Under the pieces are notes generated by a model. It was given only the letters and a program-made list of their open reading frames with translations. It had not been told where the DNA came from and made no database searches. The position numbers and the translations under genes are program-made. From DASYSA01 sp036003885 (GTDB taxonomy: Bacteria > Acidobacteriota > Blastocatellia > UBA7656): a stretch of DNA of 64,000 nt. The stretch is taken from the NCBI GenBank assembly GCA_036003885.1, contig DASYSA010000010.1, positions 3,723 through 67,722 on the forward strand. The letters are read 5' to 3'. Positions 21,217 through 29,983 of the stretch are shown here, in pieces. Each line of letters starts with the position of its first letter. The first letter of the stretch is position 1.

Positions 21217-21237
21217 GTCAGACCTCTGACCTCTGGA

Positions 21238-21627
21238 CTACGATTCCAGCACTACCTGCGCCATTGCAAGGTCCCGTGAATGCGTTAATGAGATGTGGAC
21301 CTTCCGGGCACCCAGTCGGTTAAAATACTCCAGCGCGCGTCCGCTGAGCTTGATCGACGGTGCCCCCTTTTCGTCTCGAAAAATTTCAACATCCCGCCAC
21401 GCAATGCCATTTGACCAGCCAGTTCCGAGCGCTTTCATCATCGCTTCCTTCGCCGCGAATCGCGCGGCATAGCTGGCAAACTTCGAGCCTCGCGACTCAC
21501 AATAAGCTATCTCCGCGGCGGTGAAAACCCGATCGCGAAATCTGCTGCCCCGACGCGCGAACACCCCTTCTATCCTCGCGATATCCACTATGTCGATCCC
21601 TGTGGCTACGATCATCGCCTCTACCAA
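21238..21627 (-). CDS. acpS: Holo-[acyl-carrier-protein] synthase
   Basis: Transfers 4'-phosphopantetheine from CoA to acyl carrier protein. GIDIVDIARIEGVFARRG holds the Mg-binding Asp and RFAAKEAMMKALG the second metal/CoA-binding block. At 129 residues it is standard. A second ATG, 4 codons downstream at 21615, gives MIVATGIDIVD and is as likely a start. It lies 50 bp after rnz on the same strand, probably one operon. Confidence 0.93.
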   Translation of the reverse strand: MVEAMIVATGIDIVDIARIEGVFARRGSRFRDRVFTAAEIAYCESRGSKFASYAARFAAKEAMMKALGTGWSNGIAWRDVEIFRDEKGAPSIKLSGRALEYFNRLGARKVHISLTHSRDLAMAQVVLES

Positions 21628-21677
21628 CCAATCTCCGACCAGTCCTCATGCCATTCACGATTGTGGGCGGCAATGCT

Positions 21678-22646
21678 TCAAACCTCCAGTTCCACCAGAT
21701 CGTTCGCGATCGTCGTTTCTCTGAAGGTGACGGCCGCCTCTTCAAGCAGGGGCGTGACATCCGCGTACCGCGTACTGAAGTGGGTGAGAAGCAGTCGACG
21801 CGCGCCTGACTCGGCGGCTACTCGTGCAGCTTGAGCCGCGGTCGAGTGGCCGAACTCGCGAGCCTCCGCACTAAGATCCTCAGTGTAAGTCGCCTCGTGG
21901 ATCAGCAAATCAGCGTCGCGCGCAAGCTCGATCGCTGCCGCGCAGGGGCGCGTATCAGTGCAGTAAGCGATCACTTTTCCGGGCCTCGCGGGGCCGAGAA
22001 CATCTGACGAATGTGCAACGCTGCCATCGGGGAGTTCAACGTCGTTGCCTGACTGTAGAAGTCCGAACATCGGACCCTCCGGCACACCCAGAGCTCGAGC
22101 GCGTTCCAGGTCGAACCTTCCAGGCCGAGGCCGCTCCTCAACTCGGTAGCCCAATGCAAAGATGCGATGATCTATGGGCCGCGCATAGACTACGTACTCA
22201 GGAGCTTCGTGTACAACGCCGAGACCGCTTTCCCGCGCCCTGGGGTCTGCAGGTTCTCGCCCCACTTCCTCAGAAGTGCCGCGCGACCGGCCGCCGAGCT
22301 CTCGAACTTCGAGCGGATAGTTTACAAACAGGATCTTCAATCTAGCGAGTGTGTCGAGGTACTCGCGCATGCCGGGAGGGCCGATCAATGTCAGGCCCCG
22401 CTCGCGTCGATCGAGCGCCATGGTAGAGAGCAGGCCGGCCAGCCCGTTAAAATGGTCGCCATGGAGATGGGTTATGAAGATGGCCGCCAGCCTGTTGGGG
22501 CTCAGACCCGCACGTTGAATCTGCGTCTGGGTTCCTTCACCGCAATCGAAGAGCAGCCATTCCCCCTCGCGGACGACCGCAGTAGCGCTCACGTTGCGCT
22601 TGAGAGTCGGTTTACCCGAACTGGTTCCAAGCGGGATCACCTTCAT
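21678..22646 (-). CDS. rnz: Ribonuclease Z (metallo-beta-lactamase fold)
   Basis: tRNA 3'-end endonuclease. The zinc motif is THLHGDHFNGLAGLLSTM, followed by HSSDVLGPARPGKVIAYCTDTRP and the downstream histidines in EATYTEDL and LLTHFSTRY. The 322 residues include the flexible exosite arm region. The N-terminus VIPLGTSSGKPTLKRNVSA is typical. It appears to be the first gene of a two-gene unit with acpS. Confidence 0.94.
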   Translation of the reverse strand: MKVIPLGTSSGKPTLKRNVSATAVVREGEWLLFDCGEGTQTQIQRAGLSPNRLAAIFITHLHGDHFNGLAGLLSTMALDRRERGLTLIGPPGMREYLDTLARLKILFVNYPLEVRELGGRSRGTSEEVGREPADPRARESGLGVVHEAPEYVVYARPIDHRIFALGYRVEERPRPGRFDLERARALGVPEGPMFGLLQSGNDVELPDGSVAHSSDVLGPARPGKVIAYCTDTRPCAAAIELARDADLLIHEATYTEDLSAEAREFGHSTAAQAARVAAESGARRLLLTHFSTRYADVTPLLEEAAVTFRETTIANDLVELEV

Positions 22647-22729
22647 TATTCTCTAACAATAGCACAGCAGCGACGGGCAGCGATCGCAGCCGGCGCGTTT
22701 CAGGTAGTCTCCTGCCAGTGGTGATCTGT

Positions 22730-22755
22730 AATGGAGCGCGTCAATGGAGCGCGTC
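22730..22755. repeat. 13-bp tandem duplication
   Basis: AATGGAGCGCGTC occurs twice in direct succession between rnz and the DUF1573 gene. No function is evident; it may be a simple slippage event. Confidence 0.6.
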
Positions 22756-22913
22756 AAATTTCGCTAGACCCGCGATCGTCGAGGAACCCTTTTCGCGCGC
22801 ACCGTCCGCTGCTTCTCCCCCACTTTACGCGCATCGGTGTTACAGGGGCGTCTTGGCGGTTTGTTTGTATTGCTGGTAGACTCTTCGAGAATCTTTACCT
22901 CTCGGAGGAGTTT

Positions 22914-23990
22914 ATGAAGTTCAGAAATCTCGTCGCGGCGCTCGCTCTTGGACTGATGATGTGTGCCGCTGCGGTAGCTCAGGAAAAGTCGCCAAAGGGC
23001 CCGCCCAAGCTGGTAATCGAATCGTTCACCCACGACTTCGGTGAGGTAAAGCCCGGGACTGCGCTCAAGTACTCGTTCACCTTCAAAAATCAAGGCAAGA
23101 GCGACCTCTTGATTCAAGGCGTCACCCCTGGCTGAGGCTGCACCGCGAGCGACTTTGACAAAGTCGTGCCTCCTGGTAAGGAGGGAAAGATAACGCTGCA
23201 GGTCGAACATACGGATGGCTACACCGGCGAGGTCGCAAAATCCGCGCAGGTCGTGACGAACGATCCCACGAATCAGAGCTTCAACCTGTTGCTTCGGGCT
23301 TACTTCAAAGGTGAGCAGCCTGCTACGGCAGGCTCGGTCGTTGCATTGGCGGGTGCGGGAAGGCTGGCCGGCCCCTTCACCATCAGCCCGAGCGATCGAT
23401 GGGTTACAAGTGTTCTCTCTGGCAGCAGCAGCGCAGGCACACTCACTCTTTACAACGGTAGTGGGACTCCTGTTCACGTCAAACAGCTGCAACCGGGAGG
23501 AACCGACTTCACGGCCAGTTTTCAGACCATCGAAGATGGCAAGCGCTACCAACTGACTGTTGGCACCAACCCGGCGCTCAAGCCAGGCCAGTACCACCAA
23601 ACGCTTAAGATACTGACCGACAGCAAGCAAGCACCCGAGCTGGAAATCGATCTGGCTGTAACTGTCTTCCCAAAGGTTTTCGCCACGCCCAACATGCTGA
23701 CTATTCCACAGATGTCTTCTTCGCAGGATATGTCAGTGGCCAACCTTCCGCTGATCTATGTGCGCAAGCTTCGCGGGGGAGGGCTGAAGATTAACAGCGT
23801 AAGCTCGACGCTTCCATTCCTCACGCTGACGCTGTCCACCGCCACGGATGGGCAAATTTATACACTGAAGGTGACCCTGGACCGCTCGAAGATCACCACG
23901 CCGGGAGAGTTCAAAGGTAAGATTCTTATCGAGACCAACGACCCGGATACTCCGGTGCTCGAAGTTCCAGTTCAGGGATCTTTCACCTGA
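22914..23990 (+). CDS. Exported DUF1573 protein with in-frame TGA: candidate selenoprotein 1
   Basis: ATG 22914 follows GGAGGAG and opens a signal peptide (MKFRNLVAALALGLMMCAAA, cleavage near VAQ). A DUF1573 domain follows (FTHDFGEVKPGTALKYSFTF). At codon 74 a TGA (23133-23135) interrupts the frame, which is otherwise open for 358 codons. Flanking residues read GVTPG-TGA-GCTASDF, so the TGA takes the place of the first Cys of the family's CGCT-type motif. The frame continues with KVVPPGKEGKITL, typical of DUF1573, then further Ig-like beta domains ending PVLEVPVQGSFT. A hairpin of bacterial SECIS geometry follows the TGA. Reading: selenocysteine. Alternatives are a nonsense mutation or sequence error. 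A paralogue at 56605-57837 has the same oddity. Confidence 0.72.
23150..23166 (+). promoter_or_regulatory. Candidate bacterial SECIS hairpin 1
   Basis: CGACTTT (23150-23156) pairs perfectly with AAAGTCG (23160-23166) around a GAC loop. The loop begins 21 nt after the TGA at 23133-23135 and its first base is G. This agrees with the known bacterial SECIS rule: apical loop about 16-37 nt after the UGA, at least 4-bp stem, and a G among the first two loop bases. The match is by eye only. Confidence 0.6.
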
Positions 23991-24027
23991 CCGAGGGGCG
24001 TCGAGTCGCTTCATTGGCTGTCAAGAT

Positions 24028-24126
24028 TCAACGTTCACCGTTGTCGTTCATCCTTCGTCTTAGCCTTGAGTGGGCCAGGGCTCCAGGCCAAACGAGAAAC
24101 GACAACGTTAAACGCGAAACGAAGTT
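24028..24126. repeat. Intergenic palindrome (AACGAGAAACGACAACG word)
   Basis: The left arm near 24030-24060 (AACGTTCACCGTTGTCGTT) is matched by an inverted right arm at 24090-24122 (AACGAGAAACGACAACGTT, then AACGCGAAACG). The word is shared with 34632-34674 and 61325-61432. It sits directly upstream of the HU promoter. Confidence 0.65.
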
Positions 24127-24135
24127 TTGTCCTTC

Positions 24136-24165
24136 TTGACACCCTTTTGAGCGCGCCCCTATAAT
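24136..24165 (+). promoter_or_regulatory. Near-consensus sigma-70 promoter for the HU gene
   Basis: TTGACA (24136-24141), an 18-bp spacer and TATAAT (24160-24165): both hexamers are perfect. Transcription would begin near 24172, about 42 nt before the GTG start. This is the strongest promoter seen in the window and fits an abundant nucleoid protein. Confidence 0.9.
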
Positions 24166-24213
24166 GACACCCCTTTGCGGTTGATTATAGATTCAGCTAG
24201 AACGGAGGCTAAC

Positions 24214-24477
24214 GTGATCAAGCTTGATATCGTCAACGAAGTGGCCGACAAGACCGGCGTTCCAAAGATCAAAGCCGAGGTCGCAGTTGAGGCGCTGTTC
24301 GAGGCGATGAAATCGGCTTTGCAGCGAGGCGAGCGGATCGAACTTCGCGGTTTCGGCGTGTTTGTGGTGAAGCCGCGCAAGCGCGGCGTGGGTCGCAATC
24401 CCCGCACGGGTGAAGTCACCGACATTCCACCCGGGAAGACCATTCGGTTCAAGCCAGGCAAGGAGCTTCAATCCTGA
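24214..24477 (+). CDS. HU/IHF-family DNA-binding protein
   Basis: 87-residue histone-like protein that bends and compacts DNA as a dimer. IKLDIVNEVADKTGVPK is the N-terminal helix-turn-helix body. IELRGFGVFVVKPRKRGVGRNPRTG is the DNA-clasping arm with the conserved RNPRTG tip. GTG 24214 is chosen because AACGGAGGC lies just upstream and the family begins with this type of sequence; the longer frame (from 24175) would cover the transcription start. Confidence 0.94.
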   Translation: MIKLDIVNEVADKTGVPKIKAEVAVEALFEAMKSALQRGERIELRGFGVFVVKPRKRGVGRNPRTGEVTDIPPGKTIRFKPGKELQS

Positions 24478-24658
24478 CATTGGCTCCTCACGGGAGCTCC
24501 AGTCACTCAATCGAAGTGCATCTTACCTTACCAGACTTCGCGCGGCTTTCGGCGGCGCGTGACTCTGCCAAAGATATTACACGCGGCCGAGCAGCAGCCG
24601 AACTCAGGGATCAAGCAGCGTATCACTGACCTTCGGACAAACGCGCGCGGAGCGCTGG

Positions 24659-25717
24659 TTGCCCATAGACGTTTGGCAGTTGTATTCTAAACTTGTGGAA
24701 AGTACCGAAAGATATCCCCTCCCTGAAGTTCAACCCTCGATACCTGAAGTCCAGATGGAGCACGTTCCATCGCCAACGCGAGACCGTGACTTGTCCATGC
24801 CTCGGGTACGATTTCATCTATTGCTGTTTGGCATCACTTGTCTGACCACCACTATCACCGGTATGGCGTGGTGGGCGAGTGAGCAAATGGCGAAACAGCA
24901 AATAGAGACCGCTTCCTTCTTTGAACCGATAACCTGGGCAATGACGGAGACCGCAAACGGCCACCTTCTGGCTCTTGGCAACGGTCTGCTATTCACGATC
25001 ACTTTACTGGGGATCCTGGGCGCACACGAGTTCGGTCATTATTTCGCGTGCCGATACTACGGTGTTCGCGCAACCTTGCCGTTCTTTCTTCCGGCCCCTC
25101 CGATGATAACGTTCTTAGGCACGTTTGGCGCTGTGATAAAGATCAAGTCACCGATCACGACGCGCCGGGCCTTGTTCGACATAGGAATCGCGGGCCCGCT
25201 CGCGGGTTTCGCGCTTGCCCTGCCCGCTTCGGTCATCGGTCTGTGGGTAGCCCAGGAAGCGAACCCGCCACAGGCGGGGTCAACGATATTCTTTGACCCG
25301 CCGCTTTTCCGCTTACTTAGCCCGCTGCTCCACGCTCCGTCAGTGACCATGTGGAATCCGATGTGGTGGGCGGCCTGGGGCGCGCTGCTGATCACCGCGC
25401 TAAACCTCTTTCCGGTCGGCCAGCTCGACGGAGGCCACGTCTTATATGCGATTACCGGCCGACGAGTACACAAATGGGTATCTGCCGGGACATCGCTGGC
25501 CGTTGCGTGTCTGGCGATTATCGCGTTCGTGTGGTACGGGTCGCCGATCTGGTTTTTGTGGACGGTGGTCCTGGTGTTCATGACGAAGGTGGGGCACCCT
25601 CCGGTAATCGACGAGGAACCGCTAGGCCCGACGAGACTGGTCCTGGCTTTCCTGGCGGTGATTGTCTTCCTCCTTTGCTTCATGTGGCTCCCAATTGGTA
25701 CCTATAAACCCATCTAG
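24659..25717 (+). CDS. Site-2 protease family (M50) membrane zinc metalloprotease
   Basis: About 352 residues with several membrane segments. The zinc motif HEFGH sits in a membrane helix (LGAHEFGHYFACRYYGV), and the third ligand comes from NLFPVGQLDGGHVLYA. Enzymes of this group cut proteins within the membrane, often releasing regulators; the substrate is unknown. The start is uncertain: TTG 24659 has GGAG six bases upstream, while ATG 24755 would drop a hydrophilic N-terminus of 32 residues. It stands alone after HU. Confidence 0.87.
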   Translation: MPIDVWQLYSKLVESTERYPLPEVQPSIPEVQMEHVPSPTRDRDLSMPRVRFHLLLFGITCLTTTITGMAWWASEQMAKQQIETASFFEPITWAMTETANGHLLALGNGLLFTITLLGILGAHEFGHYFACRYYGVRATLPFFLPAPPMITFLGTFGAVIKIKSPITTRRALFDIGIAGPLAGFALALPASVIGLWVAQEANPPQAGSTIFFDPPLFRLLSPLLHAPSVTMWNPMWWAAWGALLITALNLFPVGQLDGGHVLYAITGRRVHKWVSAGTSLAVACLAIIAFVWYGSPIWFLWTVVLVFMTKVGHPPVIDEEPLGPTRLVLAFLAVIVFLLCFMWLPIGTYKPI

Positions 25718-25762
25718 GCGAGGCTGTTGGGATTGATGAACTGCGTGATATGATGCGGATCT

Positions 25763-26479
25763 ATGGATGCCAGCACTATTGCAGTACTCAGTCTCGGATT
25801 CGTGTACGGCTTGCGGCATGCGCTGGACCCCGATCACATGGTCGCCGTATCGACCATAGTGAGCGAGCATAAGAGCATCGCCCGCTCATCCCTGATCGGC
25901 ACCTTCTGGGGGCTCGGCCACACCGCGTCTCTTCTGGCGGTTGGCATCGCCGTTCTGCTGCTCAAGATATCGATACCTAAGCAGGTCGGACTTTGGCTGG
26001 AGATGGCGGTTGCTGCAATGCTCGTCGTTCTTGGGCTCAACGTCCTGCTCGGGCTGGCTCGCAAGCAAGGACTGCAGTTGCACACGCACTCGCATACCCA
26101 CGACGGCGAGCTGCCCCACAGTCACCTTCACGTTCATCGAGAGGAAGATCACGAGCATCGACACCGCCTGTTCCGCTTAGGCCGTAAGCCCTTCGTTGTC
26201 GGAATGGTACATGGCATGGCCGGAAGCGCCGCGGTCACTCTGGCGACTCTTACTACAATACCATCCGTCGTGTTAGGTGTGGTCTATATCGGGTTGTTCG
26301 GGTTGGGATCGGTCGGCGGAATGCTGTTGATGAGCGCTTTGATCGGCCTTCCGTTCGCGATCACCGCTCGCCGCTTCTCAAAAATCAACACCCGCGTACG
26401 CCTGGCGGCCGGACTACTGAGCTTGATCTTCGGCTTAATGCTGGCGTGGAATCTGATACACGAGATTCGACAGGGATAG
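25763..26479 (+). CDS. Nickel/cobalt transporter-like (NicO/UreH-type) membrane protein
   Basis: 238 residues with about six membrane segments. The first helix carries GLRHALDPDHMVAVST, the HxxxxDH metal motif of nickel/cobalt permeases. A cytoplasmic loop (about residues 105-138) is packed with histidines and acidic residues, as in metal-sensing loops. The second conserved block is GMVHGMAGSAAVTL. No urease or hydrogenase genes are nearby, so nickel specificity is a family inference. It starts with ATG 25763; the stop of the protease gene is 46 bp upstream. Confidence 0.85.
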   Translation: MDASTIAVLSLGFVYGLRHALDPDHMVAVSTIVSEHKSIARSSLIGTFWGLGHTASLLAVGIAVLLLKISIPKQVGLWLEMAVAAMLVVLGLNVLLGLARKQGLQLHTHSHTHDGELPHSHLHVHREEDHEHRHRLFRLGRKPFVVGMVHGMAGSAAVTLATLTTIPSVVLGVVYIGLFGLGSVGGMLLMSALIGLPFAITARRFSKINTRVRLAAGLLSLIFGLMLAWNLIHEIRQG

Positions 26480-26624
26480 CTAAGCGGATCGATCTTTAGT
26501 GCCGCCACCAACGATCCCTTGGGCGCCAGTCTTTGTAGACCTCTCTCATTTTGCATTCCTTCGCCGTTGAAGCTTCGTCTGGCGGTTGCTGACTGCTATC
26601 ATTCTGCGATTGCGAGGAGAACAG

Positions 26625-27488
26625 ATGTCGGAACCCGATCAATCCCACACGCCGCCGCTTGCATATCTAAATCCCGAGTTTCTCGCCACTCAGGAAGCCA
26701 GAATAATTCGAATACTCTCGGAGTACATAGAGCCTGCGGCGCGGCTTCGGCGCTTTCGAGTCCGGGACACAATAGTCTTCTTCGGCTCTGCGCGTTCGGT
26801 CTCGCCGGAGGTTGCGGGCCGAAACCTGGAAGCGGTCAGGGCGGAACTGGTGAAGGCCGGCACACCCACCCCCGAGCTTCAGGAGGCGGAGGTTCGCGCA
26901 ATGCAAGCTGTCAGGCTGTCGCGCTACTACGACGACGCGATGGAGCTCGCCCGCCGGATGACAGAATGGTCCAAGGCTTTGACCGGCGACCGCCACTTCA
27001 TCATATGCTCAGGCGGCTCGGGCGGAATGATGGAGGCGGCAAATCGCGGAGCTTCGGCAGCCCGAGGCAAGACCATCGGTCTCAACATCGAGTTGCCGTT
27101 CGAGCAAGAGATAAACCCATATGTCTCGCGCGAACTGGTGTTCAACTTTCACTACTTCTTCATGAGGAAATTCTGGTTCGTCTATCCCGCAAAGGCGCTG
27201 GTTGTCTTTCCGGGCGGCTTCGGAACCATGGATGAACTGTTTGAAGTATTGACGCTGATACAGACGAAAATGCCGCGCAAGGCAATGCCGGTGGTCCTTT
27301 TCGGCAGGGAGTTCTGGGACGAGATCCTGAACTTCGACGCGCTGGTCAAGTGGGGAGTCGTTGGCCCATCGGATCTCAAGATCTTTCATAAGACAGATTC
27401 TGTTGACGATGCGTATCAGTACTTGAGCAGCAAGCTTGAAGAACTCTATCTGAGTCCGAAAGGACTGGAGAAGGTGAAGCTGACCTGA
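26625..27488 (+). CDS. LOG family protein (TIGR00730-like)
   Basis: 287 residues with a Rossmann-like fold. The signature PGGFGTMDELFEV (PGGxGTxxE) and ICSGGSGGMMEAANRGA match LOG/cytokinin-riboside phosphoribohydrolase relatives. Such proteins hydrolyse nucleoside 5'-monophosphates to base and ribose 5-phosphate; the true substrate here is unknown. An N-terminal extension of about 70 residues precedes the core. ATG 26625 follows GAGGAGAACAG and is preferred over the start at 26586. Confidence 0.9.
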   Translation: MSEPDQSHTPPLAYLNPEFLATQEARIIRILSEYIEPAARLRRFRVRDTIVFFGSARSVSPEVAGRNLEAVRAELVKAGTPTPELQEAEVRAMQAVRLSRYYDDAMELARRMTEWSKALTGDRHFIICSGGSGGMMEAANRGASAARGKTIGLNIELPFEQEINPYVSRELVFNFHYFFMRKFWFVYPAKALVVFPGGFGTMDELFEVLTLIQTKMPRKAMPVVLFGREFWDEILNFDALVKWGVVGPSDLKIFHKTDSVDDAYQYLSSKLEELYLSPKGLEKVKLT

Positions 27489-27558
27489 GCGGCGAGAATC
27501 GACGGCGTCAGTGTGAGACTTTCAGTGCGATCGTTTCAACGGTGATCCTCGCTGACCC

Positions 27559-28332
27559 TCAATGAATCATGGAGTGGAGCATCGCCTCAGTTAAATACAT
27601 GAGCGCGACTCCTGCAAAGACCATCAGTGAGATCTTGATCCCGCCTTCACGCCTGTTGACTTCCGGTATCAGATCAGAGGCTGCCACGTAGAGTGTCACA
27701 CCGGCGGAGAGCGGCAGGACATAGAATGAAAGCGGGTGCGAGTATACCGCGAAATCCTTAAAGAACAGCACCAGGGCCACTCCGGCGAGAGTGGCAACTC
27801 CTATGAGAAGGGCTGACAGACTGGCGCTGCGCCGGTTTCGCCCGGCCGCGAGCATCATCGACGCAACAGTGAAGCCTTCTGGTACCTTGTGCAGTAGTAT
27901 CGCTATGAAGACAAGCACGCCGAGTTCGCGGCTGACGAGGGAAGCGACCGCAATTGAGACGCCGTCGAAGAAGGCGTGCACCGTGAGCGCACCGACTCCA
28001 GCTAGGGCCGCGTGCTGAGCAAGCATCGCCTCTTCGTGAGTCTCTTCGCCGAAGTGAAAGTGAGGAGCCAGGGTATGTTCAGCCAGCTGGATCAGTAGAT
28101 AGCCGGCCAGGAGCCACATCATCGGCTCAGTCGCCTGGCCCGACCATTGTTGTACGCTCTCAGGAATGATCTTCAGGAAGACCGCCGCCAACATGAAGCC
28201 GGCTCCAAGGGCGATCAGATATCTCAGAGTGGCCTGGCCAAGGCGCCGGGAAGATACGAGAAGACCTCCAAGGAAATTCGCAAGCGCGGCTGCGAGCCCG
28301 TAGCCAATTATTAATGAGGTGCCCTTTCCCAT
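27559..28332 (-). CDS. ZIP-family divalent metal transporter
   Basis: 257 residues with about eight membrane segments. The signatures are HAFFDGVSIAV in one helix and HKVPEGFTVASMM in the next, which form the binuclear metal site of ZIP proteins. A short His/Glu loop (HFHFGEETHEEA) lies between helices 3 and 4. It probably imports zinc or iron; the exact metal cannot be read. It is convergent with the LOG gene. Confidence 0.88.
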   Translation of the reverse strand: MGKGTSLIIGYGLAAALANFLGGLLVSSRRLGQATLRYLIALGAGFMLAAVFLKIIPESVQQWSGQATEPMMWLLAGYLLIQLAEHTLAPHFHFGEETHEEAMLAQHAALAGVGALTVHAFFDGVSIAVASLVSRELGVLVFIAILLHKVPEGFTVASMMLAAGRNRRSASLSALLIGVATLAGVALVLFFKDFAVYSHPLSFYVLPLSAGVTLYVAASDLIPEVNRREGGIKISLMVFAGVALMYLTEAMLHSMIH

Positions 28333-28701
28333 TCAACGCTCCGCTTCGACCAAAGGCTCGCAATATAGCATACCTGCTCACTCCGCCGGAGCTTTAGCAA
28401 CCTGTCTCCGCGTCCCGGCTCAGGCATCGCCATGCGGAGCGGCGGAATTCTATGGGGCCTCGGCCGGATATGCAAGATATATGCTGGGGTAAGAGAAGAT
28501 ACGCAGCGCCGTAGTCACAAGCGCGAAGTCAGCTTGCCCTGACGATGCAATCCGGGAACAATGTCAACGGGTCGCCCAGGTCGCAGAACCTGCACCTGCC
28601 TGCGCCTGATTGTAGGCCCTCTTCCCTCTCACTCAGATACGCAGAGCGCTACTTGACAAGATGCCAAGAGCACCAATGTTCAGGTTTAAATAAGGAGGCA
28701 T
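28333..28701. other. Intergenic region between divergent ZIP and coiled-coil genes
   Basis: 369 bp without a supported gene. It must contain both divergent promoters. A strong Shine-Dalgarno (AAGGAGG at 28692-28698) belongs to the downstream gene. No palindrome of the window-wide type was seen. Confidence 0.5.
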
Positions 28702-29274
28702 ATGAAAACATCAGTGATGGGTCCCGCCCTGTGCCTGGCTGCGCTCGTCCTTCTGACGCCCCATCGGGCATTTTGCCAATCGAGCGATAAGCCTGCCCCG
28801 ACCTCTTCCGTTTCAGAGAAGGTACTGCGGGACATCTTCAACGAAGTGCACCTCCTCCGGGTCGAGATGCTCCGCACTAGCGTCAATAACTATCGATCGC
28901 AGATCCTGCTCAACCGTATCAAGGTTGAGCAAGACCAGGTGGCCCGACTCACGCGCGAGATGAACGACATTCAAGACAAGGTTGTCGCGATAAGGGGACA
29001 ACAGACAAAAGGGAAAGGCGGCCTCGAGGAGCTGGTAAAAAAGAAAGACGCAGGGATCGTGGCGCCCGAATTCGTGAATGCGCTGACACTCGAGCTGGAG
29101 GAATTAGGGCAGCGCGAGGAAGCCCTCTTGAACATGGAGTCCCGGGTCGCCGCGGAGCTTGATTCGGCAAGAGCCAAACTGGCAGAACTCGATACTCGTT
29201 TGAATGAAATAGAGCGAGAGATGGTCGCGCCGGGAGCGGGTGCCGATGAGAAGCCGCCTAAAAGGCGGCGATAA
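28702..29274 (+). CDS. Exported coiled-coil protein
   Basis: 190 residues. A clear signal peptide (MKTSVMGPALCLAALVLL, cleavage near AFCQ) is followed by an almost wholly helical, charged region with heptad-like spacing (about residues 35-175), and a basic tail PPKRRR. No catalytic motif is seen. A periplasmic structural or chaperone-like role is possible. It resembles in layout, though not obviously in sequence, the protein at 55933-56580. Confidence 0.65.
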   Translation: MKTSVMGPALCLAALVLLTPHRAFCQSSDKPAPTSSVSEKVLRDIFNEVHLLRVEMLRTSVNNYRSQILLNRIKVEQDQVARLTREMNDIQDKVVAIRGQQTKGKGGLEELVKKKDAGIVAPEFVNALTLELEELGQREEALLNMESRVAAELDSARAKLAELDTRLNEIEREMVAPGAGADEKPPKRRR

Positions 29275-29983
29275 GCAACGCAGAAGATCGGGAAAGAGGG
29301 GTCGTCAGATGCTGCTCGACGAGCCCCAGAGCACCCTATTGTGCACAACGAGAAAGTTGTGTTCTAAGACCTCCTTCATTCGAGTCAGGAAAACGTCCAA
29401 CTGTCAAAATCGCATCCAACCCTCTTCTCGATCGGCAGAGTTGAGGACTGCTCGATACTCGCTGCGTTACGTGCGGATGGGGCAGGGCATCACCTTGATG
29501 GGGGAGAATCACTTTACGTATGCAAATAATTCACTGCGCGTACAGCCTCGCACCCAAATTTACCTAGTTGCGTTGACGGCGCAACCAGTCGACCGGACGC
29601 TAAGTCTCTTGCAAACAGGCAGTTTAGGCTCAAAAGTTGGGCCTTCTGCTGCTCACAATCAGCTTAAATCTCTGAAACGTATGTGTTTACACCGAATCCG
29701 GAAGTTTTCAAAACTGTTGCACGGCGATTGCGAAGCAAGTGGCGGACGGAGTTGGTTCCGGATCGGACAATGCTATTTGAATGTGATTTTTGACCGCGAG
29801 ACCGGTGATGAGGCATCTGATGCTTCGCCGGCCTCAGCTGTTTGAACTTGCAGTGGTCGGGACCTTATCCCGAATTCTGCCAGAGCCGGGTGTTTTCCAT
29901 TAACCAGGGGGAAATGGATCTCTCCGGCCTTCAATCCACATGAAGCAATTTTCAGCCTGCTCCCTTAGGCTGTAGGAGGACAT
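29275..29983. other. 709-bp intergenic region
   Basis: No convincing gene. An open frame at 29240-29845 has Arg/Ser-rich random-looking composition and no ribosome site. Close to the 3' end, CAGCCT (29953-29958) and AGGCTG (29967-29972) form a small hairpin directly before the AGGAGGA Shine-Dalgarno of the OmpA-like gene and may affect its translation. Confidence 0.5.

Noticed and set aside
22914..23990. TGA decoded as Trp or Gly by a variant genetic code
   Set aside because: murE, ftsW, the HU gene and other intact genes in the window end in TGA, so TGA is a working stop codon.
22914..23990. Two separate small genes (22914-23135 and 23166-23990) instead of one recoded gene
   Set aside because: The second part would start at a GTG inside the hairpin with no ribosome site and would lack a signal peptide, while the joined product has the full DUF1573 pattern.
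29240..29845. 201-codon forward open frame after the coiled-coil gene
   Set aside because: It overlaps the end of the preceding gene, lacks a ribosome site, and has Arg/Ser-rich composition without any recognisable motif.
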